Assembly (NCBI GenBank): GCA_963732865.1
Contig: CAVTBC010000003.1
Coordinates: forward strand, 248,001-312,000
Length of the DNA stretch: 64,000 bases
From: JADLGL01 sp963732865
GTDB lineage: Bacteria; Pseudomonadota; Alphaproteobacteria; Rhizobiales; Kaistiaceae
Direction: 5' to 3'
How positions within the stretch are numbered: the stretch's first letter is position 1; the number at the start of each line of letters is the position of its first letter. The translations under genes were made by a program, and so were the position numbers. This document shows, one piece after another, positions 26,646 to 35,817 of the stretch. A model generated the notes under the pieces. That model was given only the letters and a program-made list of their open reading frames with translations. It did not search any database and was not told the origin of the DNA.

Positions 26646-26903
26646 TCAGGTGAACAGAAGCAGGAACGCGATGACCAGCGAGAAGATGCCGAGAGCCTCG
26701 GTCACGGCGAAGCCGAAAATAAGGCGGCCGAACTGACCGTCGGCGGCTGCCGGGTTGCGGATCGCGCCCTCGAGATAGTGGCCGAAGAGCGCTCCCAGGC
26801 CGACGCCTGCCGCTCCAACGCCCATGCACGCGGCGCCCGCGCCGATCGCGCGTCCGGCGTCGGAGATGTATTGGCCGAGCGCGTTTGCGACGTCAATTTC
26901 CAT
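26646..26903 (-). CDS. atpE: F0F1 ATP synthase subunit c
   Basis: The proton-carrying ring subunit. Two helices joined by the polar loop RNPAAADGQFGRL; the proton-binding glutamate lies in FAVTEALGIF in helix 2. Helix 1 has the expected glycine series (GVGAAGVGLGALFG). It has 85 residues, about ten longer than the common alphaproteobacterial form, because of an N-terminal extension (MEIDVANALGQYISDAGR). Position between atpB and b' is standard. Confidence 0.95.
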   Translation of the reverse strand: MEIDVANALGQYISDAGRAIGAGAACMGVGAAGVGLGALFGHYLEGAIRNPAAADGQFGRLIFGFAVTEALGIFSLVIAFLLLFT

Positions 26904-26960
26904 GATTGAGAACTCCCTGGCTTGGTTGATACTTTTGCTTGGCTGATGGATCCGGACGCC

Positions 26961-27740
26961 CTAGTGGCCGGCCGGATGGATTGCGTCGTTGATGTAGATC
27001 GCGGTCAGCATGGCGAAGACATAAGCCTGCAGCGCGGCGACAAGGAATTCCAGCGCCGTGAGCGCCACGGTCATCGCCAGCGCGGTGCCGGCAAGCAGGA
27101 CGCCGACAACGGTGCTGACTGCGCCGACGCCAAAAATGGCGCTGGCCGCCAGTTCGATGACGAAACCGCCGAACACCTTCAAGGTGATGTGGCCCGCGAG
27201 CATGTTGGCGAAAAGTCGCATCGAGTGGCTGAGCGGACGCGACAGGAACGAAATGATCTCGATCGGAACGATGATCGGCAGCAACCCGATCGGCAGGCCG
27301 GACGGCACGAAGAGTTTGAAGAAGCGGCCGCCGTTACGCCAGATGCCGTAGGTCAGCACCAGCAGGAAGACGCCGATGGCCATCGCCGCGGTGACGATGA
27401 TGTGGCTGTTCACCGTGAAGAAGTACGGGAACATACCGAAGAGGTTGGCGACGAGGATGAACAGGAAGAGCGTGAACACCAGCGGGAAGAAGCGCATCCC
27501 CTCGCTGCCGGCGGAATCTCGCAACATCCCGGCTATGAATTCGTAGAGCATCTCGGCCGAGGCTTGACCGCGCGACGGCACAAGGCGTCGACGCATCGTC
27601 GCCCACATCAGGAACCCGGCGCCGGCGACCACCGCGAGAACCATGAAGAGCGCGGAATTGGTGAAGGAGAGATCGAGACCGCCGACCTCGATCGGAACGA
27701 TCGGGTGAATCCGGAACTGATGGATTGGATCTGTCGCCAC
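26961..27740 (-). CDS. atpB: F0F1 ATP synthase subunit a
   Basis: Forms the proton channel with the c ring. 259 residues and five to six helices. The essential arginine lies in SRPLSHSMRLFANMLAGHI, and the glutamine/histidine-bearing last helix includes LEFLVAALQAYVFAMLTAIY. The N-terminus (MATDPIHQFRIHPIVPIEVG) is the normal alphaproteobacterial start. It follows atpI by 18 bases and precedes atpE by 57. Confidence 0.95.
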   Translation of the reverse strand: MATDPIHQFRIHPIVPIEVGGLDLSFTNSALFMVLAVVAGAGFLMWATMRRRLVPSRGQASAEMLYEFIAGMLRDSAGSEGMRFFPLVFTLFLFILVANLFGMFPYFFTVNSHIIVTAAMAIGVFLLVLTYGIWRNGGRFFKLFVPSGLPIGLLPIIVPIEIISFLSRPLSHSMRLFANMLAGHITLKVFGGFVIELAASAIFGVGAVSTVVGVLLAGTALAMTVALTALEFLVAALQAYVFAMLTAIYINDAIHPAGH

Positions 27741-27758
27741 GCTGTCCCCGTCGCCCCC

Positions 27759-28142
27759 TCAGGCTTTGTCGTCGTCGCCGGATCGCAATTGCGACGGCGC
27801 TTCTTTCACCAGACCGGCTCCCCGCAACGCATTTAACATGCCTGCGGCGAAGCCGAGCAATAAGAGCACAATCAGCCCCCACGGCGACGTGCCTAGCCAC
27901 CCGTCGATGAACCAGCCGATCGCTCCACCGACGAGCGCTCCGGCGACAATATCGGTTGCGAGGCGAACCCCGATTCCATATCCGCGCCGATCGGCGCGCG
28001 ACATTCCCCGAACCTCGTCGACCGAATCGACCCGTCTGGCTGCCAACCTCTCACTCAGGGAGTTGAGGCGCGCGCCAAGCTTGGCGTCATCGTCAGTTGC
28101 CGGAGTGTCAGGCCGTCCGCCAACACCGTCGGGATCATTCAT
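27759..28142 (-). CDS. atpI: AtpI/AtpZ-like ATP synthase assembly protein
   Basis: First gene of the F0 operon. The ATG at 28142 gives 127 residues: a polar N-terminal half (MNDPDGVGGRPDTPATDDDA), then two helices (LATDIVAGALVGGAIGWFID and WGLIVLLLLGFAAGMLNALR). AtpI assists c-ring assembly and may move magnesium. The operon atpI-atpB-atpE-atpF'-atpF lacks the F1 genes, as is usual in Alphaproteobacteria. Divergent from the DUF721 gene across 223 bases that hold the promoter; I could not single out convincing hexamers. Confidence 0.85.
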   Translation of the reverse strand: MNDPDGVGGRPDTPATDDDAKLGARLNSLSERLAARRVDSVDEVRGMSRADRRGYGIGVRLATDIVAGALVGGAIGWFIDGWLGTSPWGLIVLLLLGFAAGMLNALRGAGLVKEAPSQLRSGDDDKA

Positions 28143-28365
28143 CGGCGTTTGCCGTTGTGTCAGAGCCCCGGAAGCGAAAGAGAAACGCGCCCAAATCGCC
28201 GAAAACCGGGCGCACAATAGTGACGCGCCTGAATGGTGTCAAGAAAACGCCGACATCGCGGCCATGTTCCTATCGTATTGTAATCGCTTCTGTTTTTACG
28301 CCCGACAACAGCGCCGCCGCATGCCCCCCTTCCGTCGACCGGGCCGCCGTGGCACAAGGTCGCGC

Positions 28366-28857
28366 ATGAGCCCATCGCCCAAGCACAAAAGCCCGGTACC
28401 TTTCGCGCAGCTGGCGTCCCGCGTGCTGGGACCGGTGGCGGCCAAACGCGGATTTGCCAAGGCCGACCTCGTCGCCGCCTGGGACGAGGTTGCCGGTCCA
28501 CGCTACGCGGCGGTGACGCAACCGGATACGCTGAAATGGCCGCGCGATGGTGAGGGCGGCGGCGTCCTCACGGTCCGGGTCGCCGGCGCCAGCGCGGTCC
28601 TGCTGCAGCATGAAAGCGAGCAGTTCCTGGCGCGGGTCAATTCCTTCCTCGGCTATGGAGCGGTGGCGCAGCTGAAGATTGTGCAAAGGCCCCTCGATTC
28701 CAGCCCGAAGTCCCCCCGGCGGAAGCTGCTGGAGCTCACCGCCGAACAGCGCGAAGCGGTCGAACAGACCGTCGCTGATGTCGAAAGCGACAGCCTTCGC
28801 GAGGCGCTGGCCCGGCTGGGGACCGCCGTTGCGGCGGAAAGCCTCGCGAGGGAGTGA
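28366..28857 (+). CDS. DUF721 (DciA-like) protein
   Basis: A 163-residue protein from the ATG at 28366 (another ATG at 28321 is possible). The DUF721 domain shows FAQLASRVLGPVAAKRGF, a WDEVAGPRYAAVTQPDTLKW segment, and VLTVRVAGASAVLLQHESEQ followed by ARVNSFLGYGAVAQLKIVQR. DciA proteins load the replicative helicase in bacteria lacking DnaC; this alphaproteobacterial branch is related but unproven. It heads the plus-strand group DUF721, two dsbA-like genes, smc and mutY. Confidence 0.8.
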   Translation: MSPSPKHKSPVPFAQLASRVLGPVAAKRGFAKADLVAAWDEVAGPRYAAVTQPDTLKWPRDGEGGGVLTVRVAGASAVLLQHESEQFLARVNSFLGYGAVAQLKIVQRPLDSSPKSPRRKLLELTAEQREAVEQTVADVESDSLREALARLGTAVAAESLARE

Positions 28858-28951
28858 ACAGCCCGGCCTTTACTGTCGCCACAATTTCTTTGTCGTATCC
28901 GCACTGAGTGGGGCACACTAGGTTGGGACGCGACGTTCGGAACCTGTTGTC

Positions 28952-28957
28952 GGAGGA
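28952..28957 (+). promoter_or_regulatory. ribosome binding site favouring a TTG start
   Basis: GGAGGA ends eight bases or so before the TTG at 28965, an optimal distance, but 13-14 bases before the ATG at 28971, which is too far. It favours the TTG as the start of the first DsbA-like gene. Confidence 0.6.
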
Positions 28958-28964
28958 ATTTGAT

Positions 28965-29690
28965 TTGCCCATGCGAAACATCTCGCGACTGATCGCGGTA
29001 GCCCTTGTCACTGCCGTGGCGAGCTATGGAGCCCCCGCCCTGGCGCAGGACTCGACCGTCTCGGTCGACAAGCTGATGCAGCCTGGCCCGCTTGGAGATG
29101 TCTGGCTCGGCGTCGACACTGCGCCGGTGACCATCATCGAATATGCATCGATGACCTGTCCGCATTGCGCCGCCTTCGCCAACACCGTCTTCGACCAATT
29201 TGTCGCCAAATATGTCGACACCGGGCTGGTTCACTACACGATGCGCGAATTCCCGATCGATCCGCCGAACTATCCGCTGTCCGCGGCGGCGTTCATGCTG
29301 GCGCGCTGCGCGCCGGGCGAGAACGGCTATTTCGGGATGATCGCCCTGCTGTTCGCGCAGCAGCCGATGTGGGCCGGGGTGCAGGACCCGATCGCGCCGT
29401 TGCAGCAACTGGCGTTGCAGCAGGGTATAGATGCCGACGCGTTCAATGCGTGCCTGACCAATCAGGACATCATCGACGCCGTCTATTGGAACTACAATAA
29501 CGGCATCGATCTCGGCGTGAACGGCACGCCAACCTTCTTCATCAACGGCACGCGCTACACCGGCGAACTGACGCTGGATCAGATGGACCGCATTCTCGAG
29601 CCGTTGCTCCCGGCCACTCCAGCGGCGCCGGCGCCGTCAGCGACACCTGTAGTCCCGGGCCCGGCGACGACCACCCCGGCGGCCCCCTAG
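28965..29690 (+). CDS. periplasmic DsbA-like thiol oxidoreductase
   Basis: A thioredoxin-fold DsbA-family protein with a Sec signal peptide (RNISRLIAVALVTAVASYGA, cleavage at ALA-Q). The active site is C-P-H-C in YASMTCPHCAAF, with a helical insertion and the cis-proline loop NGTPTFFINGTRYTGEL. The final ~25 residues are a low-complexity Ala/Pro/Thr tail. It should oxidise or exchange disulfides in exported proteins. A second DsbA-like gene follows 58 bases later with the same TxxxxYASMTCPHC core. Confidence 0.9.
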   Translation: MPMRNISRLIAVALVTAVASYGAPALAQDSTVSVDKLMQPGPLGDVWLGVDTAPVTIIEYASMTCPHCAAFANTVFDQFVAKYVDTGLVHYTMREFPIDPPNYPLSAAAFMLARCAPGENGYFGMIALLFAQQPMWAGVQDPIAPLQQLALQQGIDADAFNACLTNQDIIDAVYWNYNNGIDLGVNGTPTFFINGTRYTGELTLDQMDRILEPLLPATPAAPAPSATPVVPGPATTTPAAP

Positions 29691-29748
29691 CGATACCGGC
29701 GACGGGCCGCTTGTGCCGCCCGTCGCCACGCAAGGCCGAGGTCTGTCC

Positions 29749-30396
29749 ATGAAACCGCGTTTGCTAGCCATTGGCGCGTTGCTGCCGGCTTTGCTCCTCG
29801 CCGGGTGCGGCGGCAGTTCCGACAACGGGACATCGTCCGCCGATCTCTCTGAGCAGTTGATGGTGCCCGGGGCACTGCCCGACGAGTGGCTCGGCAACAA
29901 TGATGCGCCGGTCACGGTCATTGAATATGCGTCAATGACCTGCCCGCATTGCCGCGTCTTCGAGGAGACGGTGTTCGGCGACTTTAAGACGGAGTTCGTC
30001 GATACCGGTATCGTCCGCTACGTGCTGCGGGAATTCCCGCTCGACGAGCGCGCCGCAGCAGCGATCATGCTCGCCCGCTGCGCCCCGGGCGACAATGGCT
30101 TCTACACCGTCGTCGAGCACCTGTTCGAGACACAGACCGAATGGGCCGGCGTCGATCCATCCGTCTTCCTCGACACACTGTTCGGCCAGGTCCAGCAGGC
30201 CGGTTTCACCCGGGATACTTTTGATGCATGCTTGGCGAATCAGGAACTTCTCGACAACGTCACGGCGGTGCAAAACTACGCAGTGGGGCTTGGGGTTGAT
30301 TCCACACCGACCTTCTTCATCAACGGCAAGAAGTATGTTGGCGAGATCAGCCTCGATGATTTGCGCGCCGCGATTGCGGATGCCCAGGCCGGCTAG
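29749..30396 (+). CDS. DsbA-like lipoprotein
   Basis: A paralogue of the upstream gene, 215 residues. The ATG has GAGG seven bases before it. The N-terminus ends in a lipobox (LLLAGC, cysteine 20), so the protein should be lipid-anchored. The active site C-P-H-C is in YASMTCPHCRVF and the cis-proline loop is DSTPTFFINGKKYVGEI. Compared with its neighbour it lacks the Ala/Pro tail and the PNYPLS insertion. The two probably divide soluble and anchored roles; substrates are unknown. smc begins nine bases after its stop. Confidence 0.88.
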   Translation: MKPRLLAIGALLPALLLAGCGGSSDNGTSSADLSEQLMVPGALPDEWLGNNDAPVTVIEYASMTCPHCRVFEETVFGDFKTEFVDTGIVRYVLREFPLDERAAAAIMLARCAPGDNGFYTVVEHLFETQTEWAGVDPSVFLDTLFGQVQQAGFTRDTFDACLANQELLDNVTAVQNYAVGLGVDSTPTFFINGKKYVGEISLDDLRAAIADAQAG

Positions 30397-30405
30397 GGCC
30401 CGCCG

Positions 30406-33400
30406 GTGAAATTCTCGCGCTTCCGCCTTGCCGGCTTTAAGTCATTCGTCGAACCGACCGAGGTGCCGATCGAGGCCGGGCTGACCGGCGTCGTCGGGCC
30501 GAATGGCTGCGGTAAATCCAACTTGGTCGAAGCCCTGCAATGGGTCATGGGCGAAAACTCCTACAAGGCCATGCGCGGCTCGGGCATGGAGGACGTCATC
30601 TTCTCCGGCAGTGTCGCGCGCCCGGCGCGCAACGCTGCGGAGGTGTCGCTCGTTCTCGACAACTCCGAGCGTACCGCGCCCACCGCCTTCAACGAGAGCG
30701 ATTCAATCGACGTGTCGCGCCGGATCGAGCGCGATGCCGGCTCGTCCTACCGCATCAATGGCCGCGAAGTGCGCGCCCGCGACGTGCAACTGCTGTTCGC
30801 CGACGCCTCGATCGGCGCCCATTCGGCGGCGATCGTCGGCCAGGGCAAGGTCGGTTCGCTGATCTCGGCCAAGCCCGAGGCACGGCGCGGCATCCTGGAG
30901 GAAGCGGCCGGCATCCACGGCCTTTTCAGCCGCCGCCACGAAGCAGAGCTTCGCCTCAAGGGCGCCGAACAGAATCTTGAACGGCTCGAAGACGTCCTGG
31001 CCGAAATCGAGCGGCAGCTCGAAGGCCTGCGCCGGCAGGCCCGCCAGGCGGTGCGCTACCGGACGCTGTCCGGCGAAATCCGCAAGGCGGAGGCCATGGC
31101 ACTTGCCGTGCGGCTTCGCTTCGCCGCCGAGACCCTCGCCACCGCCGAAGCGGAACTGGCCGAAGCGACGCGGGCGGTCACCCTGCGCGCCGAGCAGCAT
31201 GCGAAGGCATCGCGCGATCAGGCGGCGGCCGGTGAGATTACGCCTGCGTTGCGCGAACAGGCGGCCAGCGCCAGCGCCGCGCTGCAGCGCATCCGCCTCG
31301 AGGGCGAGAAGCTCGACGCCGAGGAGCGCGCCGCGCGCGAGCAGATCGCCGAACTCGGCCGCCGTCTTGAACAACTTGCCGCCGATCTGGATCGCGAGCT
31401 GGCCCTGTTGGCCGACAGCACGCAGACACTGGCCCGGCATGGTCAGGAGAAGGCCGCGATCGAAACCGAGAGCGCCGGCCATGATGACAGGCGCGCCGAT
31501 GCCGCCGCCCGGCTGGAGCGGGCCGAAAAAACGCTGGGCGAGAGCGAGCGGCTGATGGGCGAAGCAAACAGCGCCCTCGCCGATCTCAAGGCGCGGCGCG
31601 GTCGCGCTCAGAAGGATGTCGAGGAGATCGCGCAGCGCGAGGCTCGGCTGCGGGCCGAGCAGAAGCGAATTGCCGACCAGCGCGCCGGTCTCTCCACCGA
31701 CGACGCCAGCAAACGACTGGAAGCGGCGACGGAAGCGCTGGCGGCCGTCGAAACAGCGCTCGGCTCCGCCGAGGCGGCGGCACTGGCCGCTGAGGAAGAG
31801 GCGGGCGCGGCCCGCGAGAAAGTGTCGGCGGCGCAAACCAATGTGGCCGATGCGGAAGCGGCGATGGCGCGGATGGAATTGGAGGCCGCGGCGCTCCGTT
31901 CGCTGCTGCCGGCAAGCGACGTGAAATCGCCGCTGATCGAATCCATCGAAGGCCGCGACGGGGCCGAGATAGCGCTGGCCGCGGTGCTCAGCGACGAGCT
32001 CGACCTTTCCACCGACAGCAGCGACCCGGCGCATTGGCGGCGGATCGATGGCGCCTCGGATGCGCACTTGCCGCCCGGCGTGATGCCGCTGGCCGACCTC
32101 ATCGACGGACCCGAGGTTCTTACCCGCCGCCTCGCTCAGATCGGCATGGTCGACGCCGCCGACGGCGCCCGCCTGCAGCCGCTCCTCCAGGCCGGCCAGA
32201 TCCTGGTCAGCCGCGAGGGCGATCTGTGGCGCTGGGACGGGCTAGTGGCGACCGCGGCGTCGCGGCGAAAAGCAGCCGAACGGCTGACCGGCCGGCGCCG
32301 GCTAGCGGCGCTGGCGGCGCGCATCGAAGAATTCCGTCCGGTTGTCGCCGGTGCGAAGGATCGGCTGGCCGAGGCGCGCAAGGCCGCCGAACGGGCGGCG
32401 CAGGAAGAAGCGGCACGCCGCGATGCGCGGCGTGAAGCGCAAGCTTCGCTGAACCGCGCGCGTGACGCCGTGGTGGTCGCCGAGCGCGAGCAGTCCGGCA
32501 CTGCCTCGCGGCTGGCCGCCCTTGTCGAGGCCGAGAAGCGGCTGACCGGCGACCTCGAAGAAACGGTCGCCAACCGCGCCTCGGCCGAGGCCGCGCTCGG
32601 ACAGATGGCAACGCCGGAAGCGCTGGAAGCGCCCATGACCGCACTGCGGGACAGGATGACGGCCGACCGGAATGCGGTGGCGGAGGCGCGCATGCGGGTG
32701 GCCGAAATCGACCGCGAGCGGCAGGCCCGGAACGACCGCCTCGCCGCAATCGGCCGCGAGGAGGCGGCGTGGATACAGCGCCGGGCGCAGGCGGAGCGCA
32801 GATCGCCGCCGATTGAAACGCGGCGCAGCGAGACGAACGAACAGCGCGCAGGCCTGATGGACCGGCCGGAGACGATTGCCGCTCAGCGGCAGGCCTTGCT
32901 CGACAAGGCCAACGACGCCGAGGCGACATTCTCCTCGGCGAGCGATGCGCTGGCCGAGGCCGAGACGGCGTTAGCCGAGGCCGACAAGGCCGCCAACGAA
33001 GCCAATCAGCGGCTGTCGGCGGCGCGGGAACTGCGCGGACGCCTGGAGGAACGCCTGACCGGCGCCAAGGAACGGCTCGGCGAGGTCGGCGACCGCATTC
33101 GCGAGACGCTGCAATGCGAGCCGAATGAGGCGGCCGAGGTCGCCGGACTGACCGAGGAATCGACAGCCGGCGCTGGACCAGATCGAGACGCGGCTCGAAC
33201 GCTTGAAACAGGAGCGCGAGCGGCTCGGCGGCGTCAATCTGCAGGCCGACCGTGAGGCGGAAGAACTGGCGGCCCGCCGTGACGCGATGATCGCGGACCG
33301 CGACGACCTCGTCGCCGCCATCACCAAGCTCCGCCAGGGCATCGGCAATCTCAACCGCGAGAGCCGCGAACGGCTGCTGACCGCCTTCGACAACGTCAAC

Positions 33401-33850
33401 ATCCAGTTCCAGCGGCTGTTCGTCCAACTGTTCGGCGGCGGCACGGCGGAGCTGAAACTGGTCGGCTCCGATGATCCGCTGGAAGCAGGGCTTGAGGTGA
33501 TTGCCAAACCGCCCGGCAAGAAGCCGCAGGCGATGACGCTGCTCTCCGGCGGCGAGCAGGCGCTGACCGCCCTGTCGCTCGTCTTCGCCGTGTTCCTCAC
33601 CAATCCGGCGCCGATCTGCGTTCTCGACGAGGTCGACGCACCGCTCGACGACGCCAATGTCGAGCGCCTCTGTGGCCTGCTCGAGGAGATCACCAAGCAG
33701 ACCGGCACGCGCTTCCTGGTGATCACGCACAACCCGATCACCATGTCGCGCATGAACCGCCTGTTCGGCGTCACCATGACCGAGCGCGGCGTCAGCCAGC
33801 TGGTCTCGGTCGATCTCGAAACCGCCGAGCGCTTCCGTGAGGCAGGCTGA
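30406..33850 (+). pseudogene. smc: chromosome partition protein SMC, frameshifted as read
   Basis: GTG start (KFSRFRLAGFKSFVEPTEVP). The N-terminal ATPase half has Walker A VVGPNGCGKSNLVEALQWVM, then a long alanine/glutamate-rich coiled coil (about 165-890) interrupted near 500-590 by a hinge-like region (LLPASDVKSPLIESIEGRDG). Near 33153-33163 one extra base shifts the frame. Removing it joins VAGLTEE directly to QPALDQIETRLERLKQERER in the second frame. That frame carries the signature LLSGGEQALTALSLVF and Walker B ICVLDEVDAPLDDANV. The repaired length of about 1148 residues is normal for alphaproteobacterial SMC. SMC organises and segregates the chromosome; loss is usually harmful. Confidence 0.9.
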
Positions 33851-34997
33851 GCCGGAGCCTGCCGGCACTATCCCGCGCCCCGGCGAAGGCCACGAAATCT
33901 CGCAACGCCTGCTCGCCTGGTACGATCGCCATGCGCGGCGCCTGCCCTGGCGCGTCGGCCCGAAAGAACGCGCCGCGGGCGAGCGGCCCGATCCCTACCG
34001 GGTGTGGCTCTCGGAGGTGATGCTGCAGCAGACGACGGTCGCGGCGGTGAAGCCCTATTTCGAGGCCTTCGTTGCGCGCTGGCCGACGGTCGCCGACCTT
34101 GCCACCGCTGACACGGAGGACGTCATGCGCGCCTGGGCCGGCCTCGGCTATTACAGCCGCGCCCGTAATCTCAAGGCTGCCGCCGAATCCGTGGCGGCGA
34201 TGGGCGGCGTGTTTCCCGACACCGCCGAGGCGCTGCAGCGCCTGCCAGGCATCGGTACCTACACTGCCGCTGCGATCGCGGCGATCGCCTTCGAGCGGCC
34301 CGAGCCGGTGGTCGACGGCAATATCGAGCGCGTGATCACACGACTGTTCGCCATGCGCGAACCGCTACCCGCGGCGAAGGCCGCGATCCGCGCCAGGCAG
34401 GCCGAACTGACGCCGCAGGATCGGCCGGGCGACTATGCACAGGCGATGATGGATCTCGGTGCAACGATCTGCACGCCGAAGCGCCCCGCCTGCTCGCTCT
34501 GCCCGCTCAACGATCTGTGCCTTGCAGCGCGCGACGATCCTGAGGCCTTCCCGGTGAAGGCCGCGAAGGCTGACCGCCCGACGCGGCGCGGGACAGCCTA
34601 TGTCGCAGTCCGCAAGGACGGCGCTGTGCTTCTGCGCAAGCGCCCGCCCAAGGGGCTGCTTGGTGGAATGGCGGAGGTGCCGAGTAGCGGCTGGACCGCC
34701 GTTGGCCCGGACGATGGAGAAGACGCTCCACTTGACCTCGCCTGGCGCAAGGTGCCTGGCAAGGTCGTGCATGTGTTCACGCACTTCCGGCTGGAGTTCG
34801 ACGTGTGTATCGGCGAAGCGCCCTTAAACACGAAGGCACCTGACGGATGCTGGTGGTCATCGCCAATAGACTTGCCGGGCGAAGCACTGCCGAGTTTGAT
34901 GAAGAAGGCGATCGAGGCCGCCCTGCCCGGCGCCACGAAGGCCTCTGGTGGCAATGTCCGCCTTCGGTCAGGATCGCAGGGGGGTGTGGCTCTATGA
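33837..34997 (+). CDS. mutY: A/G-specific adenine glycosylase
   Basis: Removes adenine mispaired with 8-oxoguanine. 386 residues from a GTG that overlaps the end of smc by 14 bases. The catalytic glutamate is in WLSEVMLQQTTV, the helix-hairpin-helix and aspartate in LPGIGTYTAAAIAAIAFERP and VVDGNIERV, and the [4Fe-4S] ligands are C-x6-C-x2-C-x5-C (CTPKRPACSLCPLNDLC). A C-terminal Nudix-like recognition domain follows. The last ~45 residues (TKASGGNVRLRSGSQGG) look unrelated to the family and may reflect a shifted end next to the inserted methyltransferase gene. Confidence 0.93.
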   Translation: MRQAEPEPAGTIPRPGEGHEISQRLLAWYDRHARRLPWRVGPKERAAGERPDPYRVWLSEVMLQQTTVAAVKPYFEAFVARWPTVADLATADTEDVMRAWAGLGYYSRARNLKAAAESVAAMGGVFPDTAEALQRLPGIGTYTAAAIAAIAFERPEPVVDGNIERVITRLFAMREPLPAAKAAIRARQAELTPQDRPGDYAQAMMDLGATICTPKRPACSLCPLNDLCLAARDDPEAFPVKAAKADRPTRRGTAYVAVRKDGAVLLRKRPPKGLLGGMAEVPSSGWTAVGPDDGEDAPLDLAWRKVPGKVVHVFTHFRLEFDVCIGEAPLNTKAPDGCWWSSPIDLPGEALPSLMKKAIEAALPGATKASGGNVRLRSGSQGGVAL

Positions 34998-35809
34998 GCG
35001 GCAGCGTGAAAGAATTCCGGCTTCCGTACATTGAAGCTCACGGAGAACACCCGGTCCTGGGGATCGCCGTGGACCTGATCGTCCCTGCCAACGACGCCAG
35101 TAGTTCACCCTGCCGTGCCTTCATTGAAGGACGATATTTCGAGCCTTTCACGCACACCGCATTCAAGCTGATATTGGAGCACTCGACCAAGAAAAACGCC
35201 GTCCATGCGGGCGCCTATTTTGGCGACATGCTCGACACTCTGTCCCGCAGCGCGCAGACGGTTTTCGCTTTCGAGCCTGTGCTCTCCAGCTACTATTACG
35301 CGAAGCGAAACGCTGAACGGCTGGCTCTCAGCAATGTGGTCCTCATCAATGCCGGGCTGGGCGATGCTACCAGCATCGCGCGGATCCAGACCAAGAGCGG
35401 TGGGACGGACGCCGGTGGCCGAGCGAGCTTCGATTTCAACCGATCCGAAGACGAAGAACTGGAATACGCCCCGATCTTCCGTCTCGATGATCTGCCGATC
35501 GATGACGTTGCGGTGCTCCATCTGGATGTCGAGGGACGCGAGTTGGCGGCTCTGACAGGGGCGGCAGACCTCATCGAACGATGCTCCCCGATATTGATGA
35601 TCGAAGACAATGCGAAGAACTGCGGCCCGTTTCTCCTCGAGCGCGGCTATGTCAAATGCTATCGAGAGAACCAACTTGACTACTGGTCAGTACCGGCAGA
35701 TTTCGATTTCGTCCTGTCAATGCATCCGGAAATGGAGCGACGCCACAGGAAGAAGCTTCTGCGCGAAAAACGCCTCGGGGCCGCCCGGCGTAGCGCAACT
35801 CCCGACTGA
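34994..35809 (+). CDS. FkbM-family methyltransferase
   Basis: A 271-residue SAM-dependent methyltransferase. The SAM loop is NAVHAGAYFGDMLDTLSR, followed by VFAFEPVLSSYYYAKRNAER and a NVVLINAGLGDATSIARI strand. The FkbM marker is DDLPIDDVAVLHLDVEGREL. The family O-methylates sugars, macrolides and other surface or secondary-metabolite substrates; the target here is unknown. The ATG overlaps the mutY stop (ATGA). Five 60-base rows I counted inside it average about 57% G+C, below neighbouring rows (about 67-70%), and it separates mutY from ccrM. Recent acquisition is a fair inference. Confidence 0.8.
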   Translation: MSGSVKEFRLPYIEAHGEHPVLGIAVDLIVPANDASSSPCRAFIEGRYFEPFTHTAFKLILEHSTKKNAVHAGAYFGDMLDTLSRSAQTVFAFEPVLSSYYYAKRNAERLALSNVVLINAGLGDATSIARIQTKSGGTDAGGRASFDFNRSEDEELEYAPIFRLDDLPIDDVAVLHLDVEGRELAALTGAADLIERCSPILMIEDNAKNCGPFLLERGYVKCYRENQLDYWSVPADFDFVLSMHPEMERRHRKKLLREKRLGAARRSATPD

Positions 35810-35817
35810 CGACGTCT

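Noticed and set aside
32207..33868. Minus-strand frame of about 550 codons over the end of smc
   Set aside because: Antisense shadow of the coiled coil and head domain; its second half is an arginine/proline-rich string.
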